Assembly: GCA_017445475.1 (NCBI GenBank)
Contig: JAFSUB010000012.1
Coordinates: 1 to 55,997, forward strand
Origin: Alphaproteobacteria bacterium
GTDB taxonomy: Bacteria; Pseudomonadota; Alphaproteobacteria; RF32; CAG-239
Length of the DNA: 55,997 nucleotides
Direction of reading: 5' to 3'
The translations under genes were made by a program, and so were the position numbers. Every line of letters starts with the position of its first letter. Positions within the stretch are counted from its first letter, which is position 1. The notes beneath the pieces were generated by a model. That model searched no databases. It worked only from the letters and a program-made list of their open reading frames with translations, and was not told the DNA's origin. Shown here piece after piece: positions 29,116-38,279 of this stretch.

Positions 29116-31374
29116 TTACAAGCTTGTGCCGAAGTTTAGTCTGAAGACTTCTCTTTGGTCGTAGTCTTCTTTCATCACAGGGAAACCAAAGTCGATGTCG
29201 ATTTTACCCATCGGCGAAAACCATTCAAAACCGAAACCGACAGAGGCACGCGGTTTTGAAGAATATTCAACCGCTTGTCTGTTGATGTCATCAGGTTTGC
29301 CCAAAACACCGATATCAAAGAAGGTGCGCCCTCTGACGCCCAGTTCTTCCAAACCAATCGGGAATGTTAATTCCGAGCCGCCGTAGGCAATCCAGTTGCC
29401 GCCTAAAACGTCGCCCGTTTGTCTGTCGCGCGCGCCGACACCGCCGAATTCAAAACCGCGCAGGTTGCTGCCGCCTAAATAATAACGGTTTGACAGGCGA
29501 ACATCTTGACCGCCGTAGCCGACAATGTAGCCGCCGTTTGCATGGAATTTGAAGGTGAAATAATCGGCAAGCGTGAAATATTGATAAGCTTTTGCGTCAA
29601 ATTTGAAAAACTTTTGTTTGCCGCCGAGCCCCGCGATGTCGTGTCCGAAAGACAGGAAATAGCCTTCTCTCGGGCGAATGCTGTTGTCGCGCTTATCATA
29701 ATAAAGCGTTTGGCCGATGATTGAGCCCGTCGTTTTGCCTTTTTCTTTTTGAACATAATACGAGGCGTTTTCCTTGACGTTTTTAATTTCATCTTCTTTT
29801 AAAGTGTAGCGCAGCGTGTGATAAAAATCATCGGTGTAGTTCCAGCCCAACCGGCCTCTGATGCCGACGCTTGAGGTGTCATACGAACTTTCGTCCTGAT
29901 AATCTTCATCGCTGTAAAACACATCAACACCGGCGCTTAAACGACGTCCCAAGAAATATGGCTCCGTAAAGCTGACCGAATAATCTTTCGTTCTTTGCGA
30001 AACCGAAGCATCAATGCCGATTTGCTGGCCGCGGCCTCTGAAATTGTTTTCCGTGATGCCGGCTTGAACCAAAGCGCCGTTGGTTGTTGAATATCCAAGG
30101 CCGATGTTGAAATAGCCGGTTGATTTTTCTTCAACCGTGATATCTACATCGGCTTTGTCTTCGTCAACGGGGTTTGATTGAATGTCAATCTTACTGAAAT
30201 AATTAAGATTTTCGAGGTTACGGCGCGAAGCTTGAATTTTGGAAACATTGAACGCATCGCCTTCATCTAAGCGAAACTCGCGGCGAATAACCTCATCTAA
30301 TGTGCGGGTGTTGCCCGAAATGTTGATTCTGTTTACAAAAATGCGATCGCTTTCTTCAACATCAAAGACAACGTCAATGGTGTTGTTGTCATTGCGTGTG
30401 AAGTTCGGCACAACATCAACAAAAACAAAACCTTGCTTGCCAAGCTCTTCGGTGATGTTTGAAACCGATTTTTCAATTTCTTTGCTGTTATACCAATCGC
30501 CCTCTGAAAACTCGAGTTCTTTGAAAAGTTTTTTGATGTTGACGTCTTTGATGGCCGATGTGATATCGATTTTGCCGATTTTATAGCGAGGGCCTTCGTA
30601 AAGGGTGAAGTTTAAAATGAACGATTTGTTGTTCGGTGCCAATTCGGCGATGGCGGAAACAACTTCAAAATCGGCATAGCCGCGCTCGGTGTAAAAGCGG
30701 CGCAAAAGCTCTTTGTCATAATTCATTTTTTCGGCGTCATAATTTTCCGATTTTGAAAAAATGCGATACCAGCGACTTTCTTTGCTCGCAATTTCGGACT
30801 TTAAATCGGGACCGGAATAGTGTTTGTTTCCGAAGAAATTGATTTTATCGATTTTGGCTTCGCTGCCTTCATCGATTTCAAAAATCAAATCAACACGGTT
30901 TTCATCGCGTTTGATGATTTTCGGTTCAACCGACACACTGTATCTGCCCGTTTTTTTATACAAATCTATAATGCGCAAAACATCTTGCTCAACGGTTGAT
31001 TTGCTGTATAGCGAATTGGGTTTTGTTTGAACTTCGGCCTCGATTGCCTTATCGTTTAGACTTTTGTTTCCGTCAAAAGCGCGTTTGCCAATCAGCGGGT
31101 TTTCTTGAAGCTCGATTTTCAAAACGCCGCCGCTTAAGGTTTGCATTTTTATGTCGGAAAAAAGCCCCGAAGCATAAAGTGTCTTCAGGCCGTTGTCGAG
31201 CATATCTTGCGAAACATTCTGGCCGGGTTTAAAGCCTAAATAAGCCAAAACGGTTTCTTTTTCAACGCGAACCAAACCTTGCGTTTCAACCGTGCGCAGC
31301 TTGAAACTTTCGGCGCGAACGGCAAAAGTTGCGCTTAAAAAAGCAAGTATCGTCAAAATGTATATTTTTTTCAT
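29116..31374 (-). CDS. bamA: Outer membrane protein assembly factor BamA
   Basis: A 752-residue outer-membrane protein, the core of the BAM machine that inserts beta-barrel proteins. The signal peptide ([21 protein letters not shown]) is followed by POTRA domains (to about residue 400) and a 16-strand barrel with the substrate-loop motif LRGF ([12 protein letters not shown]). The start at 31374 is chosen over an ORF extension to 31443, because gaggg lies 8 nt upstream. The very last residues are FGTSL, where most barrels end in F or W. It follows rseP by 16 nt and precedes lpxD by 10 nt. Confidence 0.96.
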   Translation of the reverse strand: MKKIYILTILAFLSATFAVRAESFKLRTVETQGLVRVEKETVLAYLGFKPGQNVSQDMLDNGLKTLYASGLFSDIKMQTLSGGVLKIELQENPLIGKRAFDGNKSLNDKAIEAEVQTKPNSLYSKSTVEQDVLRIIDLYKKTGRYSVSVEPKIIKRDENRVDLIFEIDEGSEAKIDKINFFGNKHYSGPDLKSEIASKESRWYRIFSKSENYDAEKMNYDKELLRRFYTERGYADFEVVSAIAELAPNNKSFILNFTLYEGPRYKIGKIDITSAIKDVNIKKLFKELEFSEGDWYNSKEIEKSVSNITEELGKQGFVFVDVVPNFTRNDNNTIDVVFDVEESDRIFVNRINISGNTRTLDEVIRREFRLDEGDAFNVSKIQASRRNLENLNYFSKIDIQSNPVDEDKADVDITVEEKSTGYFNIGLGYSTTNGALVQAGITENNFRGRGQQIGIDASVSQRTKDYSVSFTEPYFLGRRLSAGVDVFYSDEDYQDESSYDTSSVGIRGRLGWNYTDDFYHTLRYTLKEDEIKNVKENASYYVQKEKGKTTGSIIGQTLYYDKRDNSIRPREGYFLSFGHDIAGLGGKQKFFKFDAKAYQYFTLADYFTFKFHANGGYIVGYGGQDVRLSNRYYLGGSNLRGFEFGGVGARDRQTGDVLGGNWIAYGGSELTFPIGLEELGVRGRTFFDIGVLGKPDDINRQAVEYSSKPRASVGFGFEWFSPMGKIDIDFGFPVMKEDYDQREVFRLNFGTSL

Positions 31375-31390
31375 ATTTATTCCCTCTTTT

Positions 31391-32521
31391 TTAATGATTG
31401 AATAACCGCCGCACCAGATGCACAATGTCGTTTGATGTGGCAAACACCATCAAGGCAAGCAAAACCAAAAAGCCCGCCTTAAACAAATATTCCTTCGCTT
31501 TTTCCTTAATTTCATGTCCGATCATAATTTCAAGAATGCAAATAAGAACGTGTCCTCCATCTAAAATTGGTATCGGAAAAAGGTTAATAAGTCCTAAATT
31601 TATGGAAAGCAGTGCCAAGAAAAGCACAAAATCCGTTAGGTTGTGCGTTTTTGAAATGTCTCCTGTCATTTCTGCAATGCGTATCACGCCACCGACGTCT
31701 TCACTTGAACGTTTGCCGGTAATCATCTGCCAAACGCCTCTAAGCGTGGTTTCGGTTACGTCCCAAACTTCAAGTGTTGAGGCTTTGAGCGCTTCAAGAA
31801 CGGACAGTCTTTGGTGCGAAATTTCAACGCTGCCCACAGAACGCACCCCCAGCATATAACGTTTTTTGGGTTGTCCGTCCGATTTCGGATCGTCAAGTTC
31901 GGTTAAGGTGATGTGGTATTCTAAAATGTCATCACCACGTTTTAATGTTAAAAAAACTTTCTGATCTGCCGCCATCATTACTTCTTTTGAAATGTCCGAA
32001 AAATCAGCAATGTTTTGACCGTTAATGGTTAAAATTCTGTCGCCTTTTTCAAGTCCGGCCTCTGCGGCTGCACCGCCCTCCATCAGCTCGCCGATGACGG
32101 GGGGAATTGTAAATTTGCCCAAAACGGCAAAAAACGCAAAATAAATCAAAATTGCAAGCAGGTAATTAAACCCAGGACCGGCAAGCGCAATCATCAATTT
32201 TTTATACGGACTTTGAAAAGCAAAGGCGTGTTTTTTTTCTTCCTCGCTTAAGTCTTTAAGCCCGCCGGAAGTTGAAGATGAGGCATCACCGTCGCCCAAA
32301 AACTGGCAATATCCACCCAAAGGAACAGCCGAAATTTTCCAATGTGTGCCGTGTTTGTCATCAAAGCCCCAAAGCTCTTTTCCAAAGCCGATTGAAAAGG
32401 CGCTGACTTTAACACCGAGCAAACGCGCAACAATGAAATGTCCGAATTCATGCACAAATACCAAAATTGCGAGCAGAACAATAAACGGCACAACGTAGTA
32501 TATGATGTTTAAAAACCACAT
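31391..32521 (-). CDS. rseP: Site-2 membrane protease RseP
   Basis: A 376-residue intramembrane zinc metalloprotease that cuts anti-sigma factors and leftover signal peptides. The zinc motif is H24-E-F-G-H28 in the first helix (FVHEFGHFIVA), and the second metal-binding motif is LDGGH near residue 325 (LFPIPILDGGHV). One PDZ domain stands between (about residues 125-205, DRILTINGQNI). Family members have two PDZ domains in E. coli but one is common elsewhere. It lies between cdsA and bamA. The gene dxr, often found between cdsA and rseP, is absent. Confidence 0.96.
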   Translation of the reverse strand: MWFLNIIYYVVPFIVLLAILVFVHEFGHFIVARLLGVKVSAFSIGFGKELWGFDDKHGTHWKISAVPLGGYCQFLGDGDASSSTSGGLKDLSEEEKKHAFAFQSPYKKLMIALAGPGFNYLLAILIYFAFFAVLGKFTIPPVIGELMEGGAAAEAGLEKGDRILTINGQNIADFSDISKEVMMAADQKVFLTLKRGDDILEYHITLTELDDPKSDGQPKKRYMLGVRSVGSVEISHQRLSVLEALKASTLEVWDVTETTLRGVWQMITGKRSSEDVGGVIRIAEMTGDISKTHNLTDFVLFLALLSINLGLINLFPIPILDGGHVLICILEIMIGHEIKEKAKEYLFKAGFLVLLALMVFATSNDIVHLVRRLFNH

Positions 32522-32542
32522 TTCTTAAAAATTCCCGATTTC

Positions 32543-33385
32543 TTAAAAATACCACAATGCATAGGCAAACAACCAATAAACAAAAGGTGCCGCAAAAATA
32601 AGCCCGTCAATGCGGTCAAAAACACCGCCGTGTCCGGGAATGAGATCGGAAGAATCTTTTAAGTCGAGATGGCGTTTGATGGCCGACTCGATTAAATCAC
32701 CAATCTGTGAAACAGCGGCGATGATTCCACCCAAAACGGCAAAGAAAATTTGGCTTTTATGATCAACCGCAATCAAATTAAAATGAGCAAAAGCTCTGAA
32801 ATAAAGTTCGCTGACGGCAACGGAAAGCACAATACCGCCGATTAAGCCGGACCACGTTTTGTTCGGGCTGATTGAAGGGGCAAGCTTCGGGCCTTTTAAA
32901 TTGTAGCCCACAATGTATCCGCCCGTATCCATCGCCCAAACCATTAGCAAGAACCACAGCGTCATATAAAAATTATAGGGTGAATAGGCGAAAATGTCGT
33001 GATATATCCACATCATTGAGCCTATGCCGACGGAAATATAAGGCACGCCGAGCGTGAGCAGAAAGCTTTCTTTTTCGCGGCGCGATTTCAAAAATGTGAA
33101 GAGTGTCGTGAAAATGATGGTTAAAACAATGGCGCTTGTGCTGTAAACAAAAATTGAAACGGCGAGCGGCAAAACATAGGCGCCGAAATAAACCATCGGC
33201 TTTCTGGAAGGAACCATGCCGGCCCATTCCCACGAAAGCAAAACGCCCACCAACATCGCAAGCACATCAAGGTAAGGATATCCTTTCCATAATGCTATGA
33301 TGACGACGGGAAGCATAATCAGCGATGCAATGATGCGCTTTGCCGTATTGTTTGTTTTTTTAGCCTTTGTTTTAGACTTTGCCAT
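32543..33385 (-). CDS. cdsA: Phosphatidate cytidylyltransferase CdsA
   Basis: A 280-residue inner-membrane enzyme making CDP-diacylglycerol, the branch point of phospholipid synthesis. It has about seven transmembrane helices and the full family signature near the C-terminus (SAIKRHLDLKDSSDLIPGHG, then GVFDRIDGL). The start at 33385 (MAKSKTKAKK) is chosen over an ORF extension to 33487, since ggagag lies 6 nt upstream. It overlaps the end of uppS by 14 nt, so translation is coupled. A basic N-terminal tail of 15 residues precedes the first helix. Confidence 0.95.
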   Translation of the reverse strand: MAKSKTKAKKTNNTAKRIIASLIMLPVVIIALWKGYPYLDVLAMLVGVLLSWEWAGMVPSRKPMVYFGAYVLPLAVSIFVYSTSAIVLTIIFTTLFTFLKSRREKESFLLTLGVPYISVGIGSMMWIYHDIFAYSPYNFYMTLWFLLMVWAMDTGGYIVGYNLKGPKLAPSISPNKTWSGLIGGIVLSVAVSELYFRAFAHFNLIAVDHKSQIFFAVLGGIIAAVSQIGDLIESAIKRHLDLKDSSDLIPGHGGVFDRIDGLIFAAPFVYWLFAYALWYF

Positions 33386-34073
33386 ATCTTCTCTCCCTTG
33401 TTTGATATTTTTCAACAATTGTTTTGAGTTCTTCTTTCGTGAAATCAGGCCATAAAGTGTCGGTGAAGAAAAACTCCGCATAAGCAAGCTGCCACAAAAG
33501 AAAGTTGCTCAAACGCTGCTCTCCGCCCGTTCGAATAAGAACATCAGGATCGGGCACATCTTTTGTGTCAAGCGCGGTTGAAAACGTTTTTTCATCGATT
33601 TGTTCAAGGCGCATCTCACCGCTTTTGACTTTTTGAGCAAGCTCTTGTGCGGCACGGACAATTTCAGGCCGCGCACCGTAACTTAACGCCACCAAAAGTG
33701 TGGCTGATTTGTTTGCCGCCGTTTCATCTTCAAGGGCTGTCATGCGTTCGCAAATGTCGGCGGCAAGCATATTTCTTTCACCGATAAAGACAATGCGGAT
33801 GTCGTTTTCTTTAAGCTCTTTGAAATCTTTTTGCAAATATTGCCTTAAAAGATTCATCAAAGCGTTAACCTCTTCAATCGGGCGCTTCCAGTTTTCGGTT
33901 GAAAAAGCATAAAGCGTTAAAAACTTAACCCCGAGCTCTTTGGCCGCTTTTGCAATGTCAATAACAACCTCTGCCCCTTTTTGATGACCGGCTTGGCGCG
34001 GCAGACCGCGCTGTTTGGCCCAGCGTCCGTTGCCGTCCATAATAATTGCCAAATGGTTTAAAACGTTCGTCAT
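33372..34073 (-). CDS. uppS: Undecaprenyl diphosphate synthase UppS
   Basis: A 233-residue cis-prenyltransferase that makes the C55 lipid carrier for peptidoglycan and other cell-wall sugars. The catalytic aspartate is D13 (AIIMDGNGRWAKQRG), followed by TLYAFSTENWKRP and the C-terminal RTGGEQRLSNFLLWQLAYAE. These residues fix the family. It overlaps cdsA by 14 nt and follows frr by 15 nt. The length is normal. Confidence 0.97.
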   Translation of the reverse strand: MTNVLNHLAIIMDGNGRWAKQRGLPRQAGHQKGAEVVIDIAKAAKELGVKFLTLYAFSTENWKRPIEEVNALMNLLRQYLQKDFKELKENDIRIVFIGERNMLAADICERMTALEDETAANKSATLLVALSYGARPEIVRAAQELAQKVKSGEMRLEQIDEKTFSTALDTKDVPDPDVLIRTGGEQRLSNFLLWQLAYAEFFFTDTLWPDFTKEELKTIVEKYQTRERRYGKV

Positions 34074-34088
34074 CAGATTAAACTTCCA

Positions 34089-34652
34089 TCACACCTGCAT
34101 AATGTCTTTTTCTTTGGAGGTGAGCATTTCTTCGATTTTTTTGACTGCGTCGTCGGTGATTTTTTGAATGTCGTTTTCGGCGCGCTTTTCTTCATCTTCG
34201 GAAATTTCATTGTCTTTTTTGAGCTTTTTAACCTCATCTAATGCGTCGCGACGGATGTTGCGCAAGGCAACTTTGTTTTGCTCGGCATACTTTCCGGCAA
34301 TGCGCGTGAGTTCTTTGCGGCGTTCTTCGCTCAATGGCGGAATCGGAATGCGAATAAGTGTTCCGTCAACGGCCGGATTTAAACCCAAATCGCTTTCGCG
34401 TAATGCTTTTTCAACGTTTTTGACAACCGACTTGTCCCAAATGCTGACCGACAGCGTTCGGGCATCAGGGGTGCTGACGGTTCCGACTTGTGCAATCGGG
34501 GTTATTGAGCCGTATGCTTCGACCATAATGCCGTCGAGAAGCGAAATGTGCGCACGCCCCGCTCTTAAAGAACCGAAATCAGCCTTTAATGAGTCAAGCG
34601 TCTTTTCCATACGCGCGGTCGCATTTTCCTTGATTTTATTGATATCTGACAT
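34089..34652 (-). CDS. frr: Ribosome recycling factor
   Basis: A 187-residue factor that with EF-G splits the ribosome after termination. It is a three-helix bundle with a small beta domain; seen are SLRAGRAHISLLDGIMVEAY, then NPAVDGTLIRIPIPPLSEER and RKELTRIAGKYAEQNKVALR. The order pyrH-frr-uppS-cdsA is the usual one. It follows pyrH by 13 nt. The length is normal. Confidence 0.97.
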   Translation of the reverse strand: MSDINKIKENATARMEKTLDSLKADFGSLRAGRAHISLLDGIMVEAYGSITPIAQVGTVSTPDARTLSVSIWDKSVVKNVEKALRESDLGLNPAVDGTLIRIPIPPLSEERRKELTRIAGKYAEQNKVALRNIRRDALDEVKKLKKDNEISEDEEKRAENDIQKITDDAVKKIEEMLTSKEKDIMQV

Positions 34653-34665
34653 TTTTCACACCTCT

Positions 34666-35379
34666 TTAATTTTTAATTTTCGTAAAAGTCCCCTTACCGC
34701 AAACAGCATTTATCAAAGCGTTTTCTTCTTTGAGCGCAAAGACAATTGTTTCAATGTTGCTTTCTTTAATGAGTGTTATAGCGGTTAAATCCATCACGCG
34801 CAAGTCTTTTTCCAAGATTTCATCATAAGAAATTGTCCCGTAACGCGTGGCGTTTGCATCTTTTTTCGGATCGGAGGAATAAACACCGTCAACCTGTGTT
34901 GCTTTCAAAAGAGCGTCGCATTCAAGCTCGGAAGCGCGCAAAGCCGCCGCGGTGTCGGTTGTGAAATACGGGTTTCCCGTTCCGCCCGCAAAGATGATGA
35001 CACGCCCTTTAGAAATGTGCTTTAAGGCCTTGCGATACATATACGGTTCGCAGACTTGCGGCACATTAAGTCCGGACATAACGCGCACAGGAATGTGCTG
35101 CTTTTCAAGAAAATCTTGCAAATAAAGCGCGTTCATCAAAGTTCCGAGCATGCCTACCTGATCGGCAACACTGCGGCTGATGCCTTCAGAGGCTTCTTTG
35201 GCGCCTCTGAAAATGTTTCCGCCGCCGACAACAATGCACACTTCGACGCCCAAATCATAAATTTTTTTAATTTCAAGCGACAAGCGATTTAAAACTTCGG
35301 GCGACATACCGAAAGCCTTTTGGCCCATTAGTCCTTCGCCCGAAATTTTAAGAAGCACACGTTTGTATAAGGGTTGCAT
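34666..35379 (-). CDS. pyrH: Uridylate kinase
   Basis: A 237-residue kinase that turns UMP into UDP. It shows the family start YKRVLLKISGEGLMG, the nucleotide-binding VVGGGNIFRG, and TDTAAALRASELECDALLKA. The start at 35379 (MQPLYKRVLL) is chosen because aaagg lies about 10 nt upstream; ATGs at 35397 and 35406 would add a few residues. It is first in the operon pyrH-frr-uppS-cdsA-rseP-bamA-lpxD-fabZ. A 12-bp perfect palindrome (35480-35506) lies upstream. In many bacteria tsf comes immediately before pyrH, but here rpsB-tsf are 7 kb away. Confidence 0.96.
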   Translation of the reverse strand: MQPLYKRVLLKISGEGLMGQKAFGMSPEVLNRLSLEIKKIYDLGVEVCIVVGGGNIFRGAKEASEGISRSVADQVGMLGTLMNALYLQDFLEKQHIPVRVMSGLNVPQVCEPYMYRKALKHISKGRVIIFAGGTGNPYFTTDTAAALRASELECDALLKATQVDGVYSSDPKKDANATRYGTISYDEILEKDLRVMDLTAITLIKESNIETIVFALKEENALINAVCGKGTFTKIKN

Positions 35380-35479
35380 TTTTTGATTACCTTTCATTGT
35401 CAACAAACCTATATTAACAATTTTAATGTTGTTGTCATCATCTTTTTAAAACCTCTTCACAGCTAAAATGAAAAAATGA

Positions 35480-35506
35480 CCGATTAACACAACATGTGTT
35501 AATCGG
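35480..35506. promoter_or_regulatory. Perfect palindrome upstream of pyrH
   Basis: CCGATTAACACA (35480-35491) and TGTGTTAATCGG (35495-35506) pair perfectly with a 3-nt gap. On the minus strand a T-rich stretch follows after three bases, so it can be a second terminator after plsX; it could also be an operator for pyrH, which starts 100 bp further. Confidence 0.5.
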
Positions 35507-35526
35507 CGCCGAAACGGAATAAAATC

Positions 35527-35553
35527 AAAAAAAACGACGTTATAAAACGTCGT
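35527..35553 (-). terminator. plsX terminator
   Basis: On the minus strand ACGACGTT and AACGTCGT (35546-35553 with 35534-35541) pair over a 4-nt loop and are followed by eight T residues. The plsX stop codon (35540-35542) lies inside the hairpin. Confidence 0.85.
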
Positions 35554-36598
35554 AAAAAATGTCCTGAGAAACTTCTTCTAAATCAATATCTTCAAGTTCG
35601 GAAGAAATGGTTGGAACAAAATTTTGCCTAACCAAAAGCGCGGCATTGTTGATGGCGACCGAAAACGAAAAACCGTCCGCACCGCCGTGGCTTTTAACCG
35701 ACAAACCGTTCAGCCCGACAAACATTGCGCCGTTGTATAGTTTCGGGTTCATAATTTTTTTAACCTTGCGCGCAGCAAAATACATAAAGGGCAGGCCGAG
35801 CCACGAAAGCGGTGTGCGCACAACCGCGTTTTTGAGCATACTTGCCGCAAATTTTGCGGTGCCTTCAATCGACTTTAAAGCGACATTGCCCGTGAAACCG
35901 TCTGCCACAATGACGTCTGCCTTGCCGAAGGGAATGTCGTGCGGTTCAATGTAGCCGATAAAGTCCATGTCCAAATCATCGGCGGCGGACTTGAGCATTT
36001 GAAGCGCATGTCTGATTTCATCGCGCCCCTTCATTTCTTCGGAACCGATGTTTAAAAGTGCAACTCTCGGTCTTTCAATGTTTAAGGCGTGTTTTGCCAA
36101 GATGTTGCCCATAACGGCAAATTCAGCCAGATTAACCGCCGAGCATTCGGAGTTTGCACCCAAATCAAGCATGACATATTTGCCGTATCGATGGGGCATA
36201 ATGCTTACAATTGCCGGTCTGTGAATTTTTTGAATGGTTTTCAAAAGCATTTTGGAAATTGCCATTAAAGCGCCGGTGTTTCCTGCCGAGACAACGGCAG
36301 CTGCTTCGCCTTTTTTGACAGCCTCGATGGCCTGATACATGCTTGTGTTTTTGTTTCTGATAACCTGTGAGGGTTTGTCCTCACCGCGCACCACTTCGGG
36401 CGCAGGTCTTAATTCGCACACATTTTTGAGGCGTGGAAATTTTTTGAGCTCGGCAGACACTTTTTCCTCGTCGCCGAAAACCAAAAACCGCACATCAGGG
36501 TTGTTTTTTGAGGCAATACTCAAGCCTTCAATCACAATCCGAGGGGAATTATCTCCCCCCATCGCGTCAACCGAAATTGTAATCAGCTCGTCAGACAT
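35540..36598 (-). CDS. plsX: Phosphate acyltransferase PlsX
   Basis: A 352-residue enzyme that makes acyl phosphate from acyl-ACP, feeding PlsY in phospholipid synthesis. Family segments: ISVDAMGGDNSPRIVIEG at the start, NKNTSMYQAIEAVKKGEAAA, SAGNTGALMA, and IGSEEMKGRDE. The length is normal. It follows rpmF by 21 nt and ends at a terminator built over its stop codon. In many genomes the order yceD-rpmF-plsX-fabH is kept; here fabH is missing. Confidence 0.95.
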   Translation of the reverse strand: MSDELITISVDAMGGDNSPRIVIEGLSIASKNNPDVRFLVFGDEEKVSAELKKFPRLKNVCELRPAPEVVRGEDKPSQVIRNKNTSMYQAIEAVKKGEAAAVVSAGNTGALMAISKMLLKTIQKIHRPAIVSIMPHRYGKYVMLDLGANSECSAVNLAEFAVMGNILAKHALNIERPRVALLNIGSEEMKGRDEIRHALQMLKSAADDLDMDFIGYIEPHDIPFGKADVIVADGFTGNVALKSIEGTAKFAASMLKNAVVRTPLSWLGLPFMYFAARKVKKIMNPKLYNGAMFVGLNGLSVKSHGGADGFSFSVAINNAALLVRQNFVPTISSELEDIDLEEVSQDIFYDVL

Positions 36599-36619
36599 TG
36601 CTTTGAAAACCGCTAAAAC

Positions 36620-36805
36620 TTATTGAACCGTTTTTTGAGTGATGACTTCTTTGCCGCCGTATTGTCCGCATTTCGGGCAAACATTGTGGGTGAGCTTGAG
36701 CTCGCCGCAGTTGGGGCACTCGTGGTATGATGCGCCTGTTAAGGCATCATGCGAACGGCGCATATCGCGGCGCGATTTCGATGTTTTCTTTTTAGGTGTA
36801 GCCAT
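36620..36805 (-). CDS. rpmF: 50S ribosomal protein L32 (zinc-binding form)
   Basis: A 61-residue ribosomal protein. The N-terminus [20 protein letters not shown] is typical, and two cysteine pairs ([17 protein letters not shown]) make the zinc site, so this is the C-plus type. It lies between yceD and plsX, the common order. A ribosome site (aaagagaaaaac) is A-rich. The length is normal. Confidence 0.97.
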   Translation of the reverse strand: MATPKKKTSKSRRDMRRSHDALTGASYHECPNCGELKLTHNVCPKCGQYGGKEVITQKTVQ

Positions 36806-36896
36806 TGTTTTTCTCTTTTTTATAAATTAATCCAAATTTGTTAGAAAAGCTTTTAGCCAATTTTTTTCAACTTTGCAAGCTTTTTTTACAAAATAA

Positions 36897-37415
36897 TTAT
36901 TTTTTGAGTTTTTCAAGCATTGCAAAGGGGTGCGCTTTTTTTGTTGTTTTCGCATCAAACTCTGATGTAAAGCAAAATTCTTCGCCTTCCATTTTCGGAT
37001 AGTCTTCCATGACAAGCGAAAGCTGCTCAACGGCAATTTGCACCAAGTCAATCTGTCCGTTTTCAATGATGTCTGGGGCTTCGTCGCCAATGGAAAAATC
37101 AAGCTGTTTTAAGCCTTGATAGGTTAGGGCGGTGTCAAAGTGATATTTGAAAGGCGCATGATACGTTTTTTCAAAAAATTCAAGCGAGATGACGCTTTGA
37201 AGCGTTAAGGTCGAATCGACAACGCCTTCAATGTCTAAACGATGATTTTTGCGGCTTAACTTTAAGGCAAAAGAAGCGTCAAATGATTGAACAGCCTCAA
37301 CTTTTAACAATGCGGCCAATTGCTTTAGCTGATTTTTGGTTGCTTTAATGTTGTAGGTGTGAAGATTTTGGCTCAAATCTTCAATTTTAACGATATGCGA
37401 AAAAAAATTTTGCAT
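36897..37415 (-). CDS. yceD: YceD/DUF177-family protein
   Basis: A 172-residue protein of the DUF177 family, usually found next to rpmF and linked to 23S rRNA synthesis in plants and E. coli. The start at 37415 (MQNFFSHIVKIEDL) is chosen over an ORF extension to 37721 that would run antisense through bamE; aagga lies 7 nt upstream. The region EEFCFTSEFD and the final HPFAMLEKLKK match the usual family end. It is divergent from bamE with 59 bp between starts and precedes rpmF by 91 nt. Confidence 0.88.
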   Translation of the reverse strand: MQNFFSHIVKIEDLSQNLHTYNIKATKNQLKQLAALLKVEAVQSFDASFALKLSRKNHRLDIEGVVDSTLTLQSVISLEFFEKTYHAPFKYHFDTALTYQGLKQLDFSIGDEAPDIIENGQIDLVQIAVEQLSLVMEDYPKMEGEEFCFTSEFDAKTTKKAHPFAMLEKLKK

Positions 37416-37474
37416 TTTGCAATTCCTTGTGTTATATCTTGCGTTTAGGGAAATATAAGAATAAGGATTTTCAA

Positions 37475-37927
37475 ATGTCAAGATACAATTTGTTTTTTTT
37501 GGGCTTGCTTTTGTGCGCTGTGAGCGCCTGTTCGTCAGATGTTTTTTTGGTGCATAACGGCAATATGCCGGCGCCCGAAAAAATCGCCAAGCTTGAAAAA
37601 GGGCAAACAAAACAAACCGTTGCCGAGCTTTTGGGTTCGCCTTCATCGGTTGCAAGCTTTGATGACAATACATGGATTTATATGTCATCAACCGTTCGCA
37701 AATTTGCTTTTTTAGATCCAAAAGTTTTGCAAAGAAACATTTTAACCGTTGAGTTTGACAACAAAGGAAAGGTCAGAAACTTTGCCGAGATTGACGAATC
37801 GCAAGGCAGGAAAGTTGGCATTGATCAAGATGAAACAGAAATTCAAACCCAAGATGTTGGCTTTTTCAAAAAATATTTCGGCGGAGTGGGTGCCTATATG
37901 CCGATTGCGCCGACCAAAGAGGAATGA
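37475..37927 (+). CDS. bamE: Outer membrane assembly lipoprotein BamE (SmpA/OmlA)
   Basis: A 150-residue lipoprotein of the BAM complex. The signal peptide ends in the lipobox VSAC (LLLCAVSACSSDVF), so it is attached to the outer membrane. The mature part has the SmpA/OmlA pattern LEKGQTKQTVAELLGSPSSV, then DDNTWIYMSS and ILTVEFDNKGKV. The start at 37475 is chosen over ATG 37427, because aagga lies at 37463-37467 and because it opens the signal peptide. It ends at a strong terminator. Its partner bamA is 6 kb away in the same window. Confidence 0.92.
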   Translation: MSRYNLFFLGLLLCAVSACSSDVFLVHNGNMPAPEKIAKLEKGQTKQTVAELLGSPSSVASFDDNTWIYMSSTVRKFAFLDPKVLQRNILTVEFDNKGKVRNFAEIDESQGRKVGIDQDETEIQTQDVGFFKKYFGGVGAYMPIAPTKEE

Positions 37928-37943
37928 TAGTGCCTAAAGTGTA

Positions 37944-37977
37944 AAAAAAAGATTCGCTTTTTAGCGAATCTTTTTTT
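37944..37977. terminator. Bidirectional terminator after bamE
   Basis: A perfect stem of 15 bp: 37944-37958 (A-run then GATTCGCT) with 37963-37977 (AGCGAATC then T-run), loop TTTT. It serves bamE and the convergent DUF378 gene. Confidence 0.95.
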
Positions 37978-37981
37978 GTGT

Positions 37982-38197
37982 TTATTTGTTTTCTATCGAG
38001 ATGTTCAAATCGGGCGAAAACTGCTCGTAAATCAGCCAAATTGCCGACAAGCCGACCAAGATGTAAACAATGCGGGAAAGAAGGCTCATATCACCGAAAA
38101 TGAGCGATACCAAATTGAAGTTAAACAGTCCAATAAGGCCCCAGTTTAAAGCGCCGATGATTGAAAGCCATAAGGCAATTTTACCAAGATAATACAT
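37982..38197 (-). CDS. DUF378-family small membrane protein
   Basis: A 71-residue protein with two hydrophobic helices (about 5-27 and 38-58). The pattern ALWLSIIGALNWGLIGLFNF, then SRIVYILVGLSAIWLIYE, is typical of the DUF378 family (as in Bacillus YuzA), whose function is unknown. A ribosome site (aaggag) lies about 7 nt before ATG. It stands alone and ends at the terminator shared with bamE. Confidence 0.85.
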   Translation of the reverse strand: MYYLGKIALWLSIIGALNWGLIGLFNFNLVSLIFGDMSLLSRIVYILVGLSAIWLIYEQFSPDLNISIENK

Positions 38198-38279
38198 ATA
38201 TGTTTCTCCTTATAAAAAATTAAATATAAGCAGGACTGATATATGCTCGAAAATGTGCTTTTCAAGGCGCTTTTGTTTA

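Noticed and set aside
37427-37721. Extension of the yceD frame to 37721, antisense to bamE.
   Set aside because: bamE has a signal peptide, lipobox and family match; the yceD start at 37415 has a good ribosome site.
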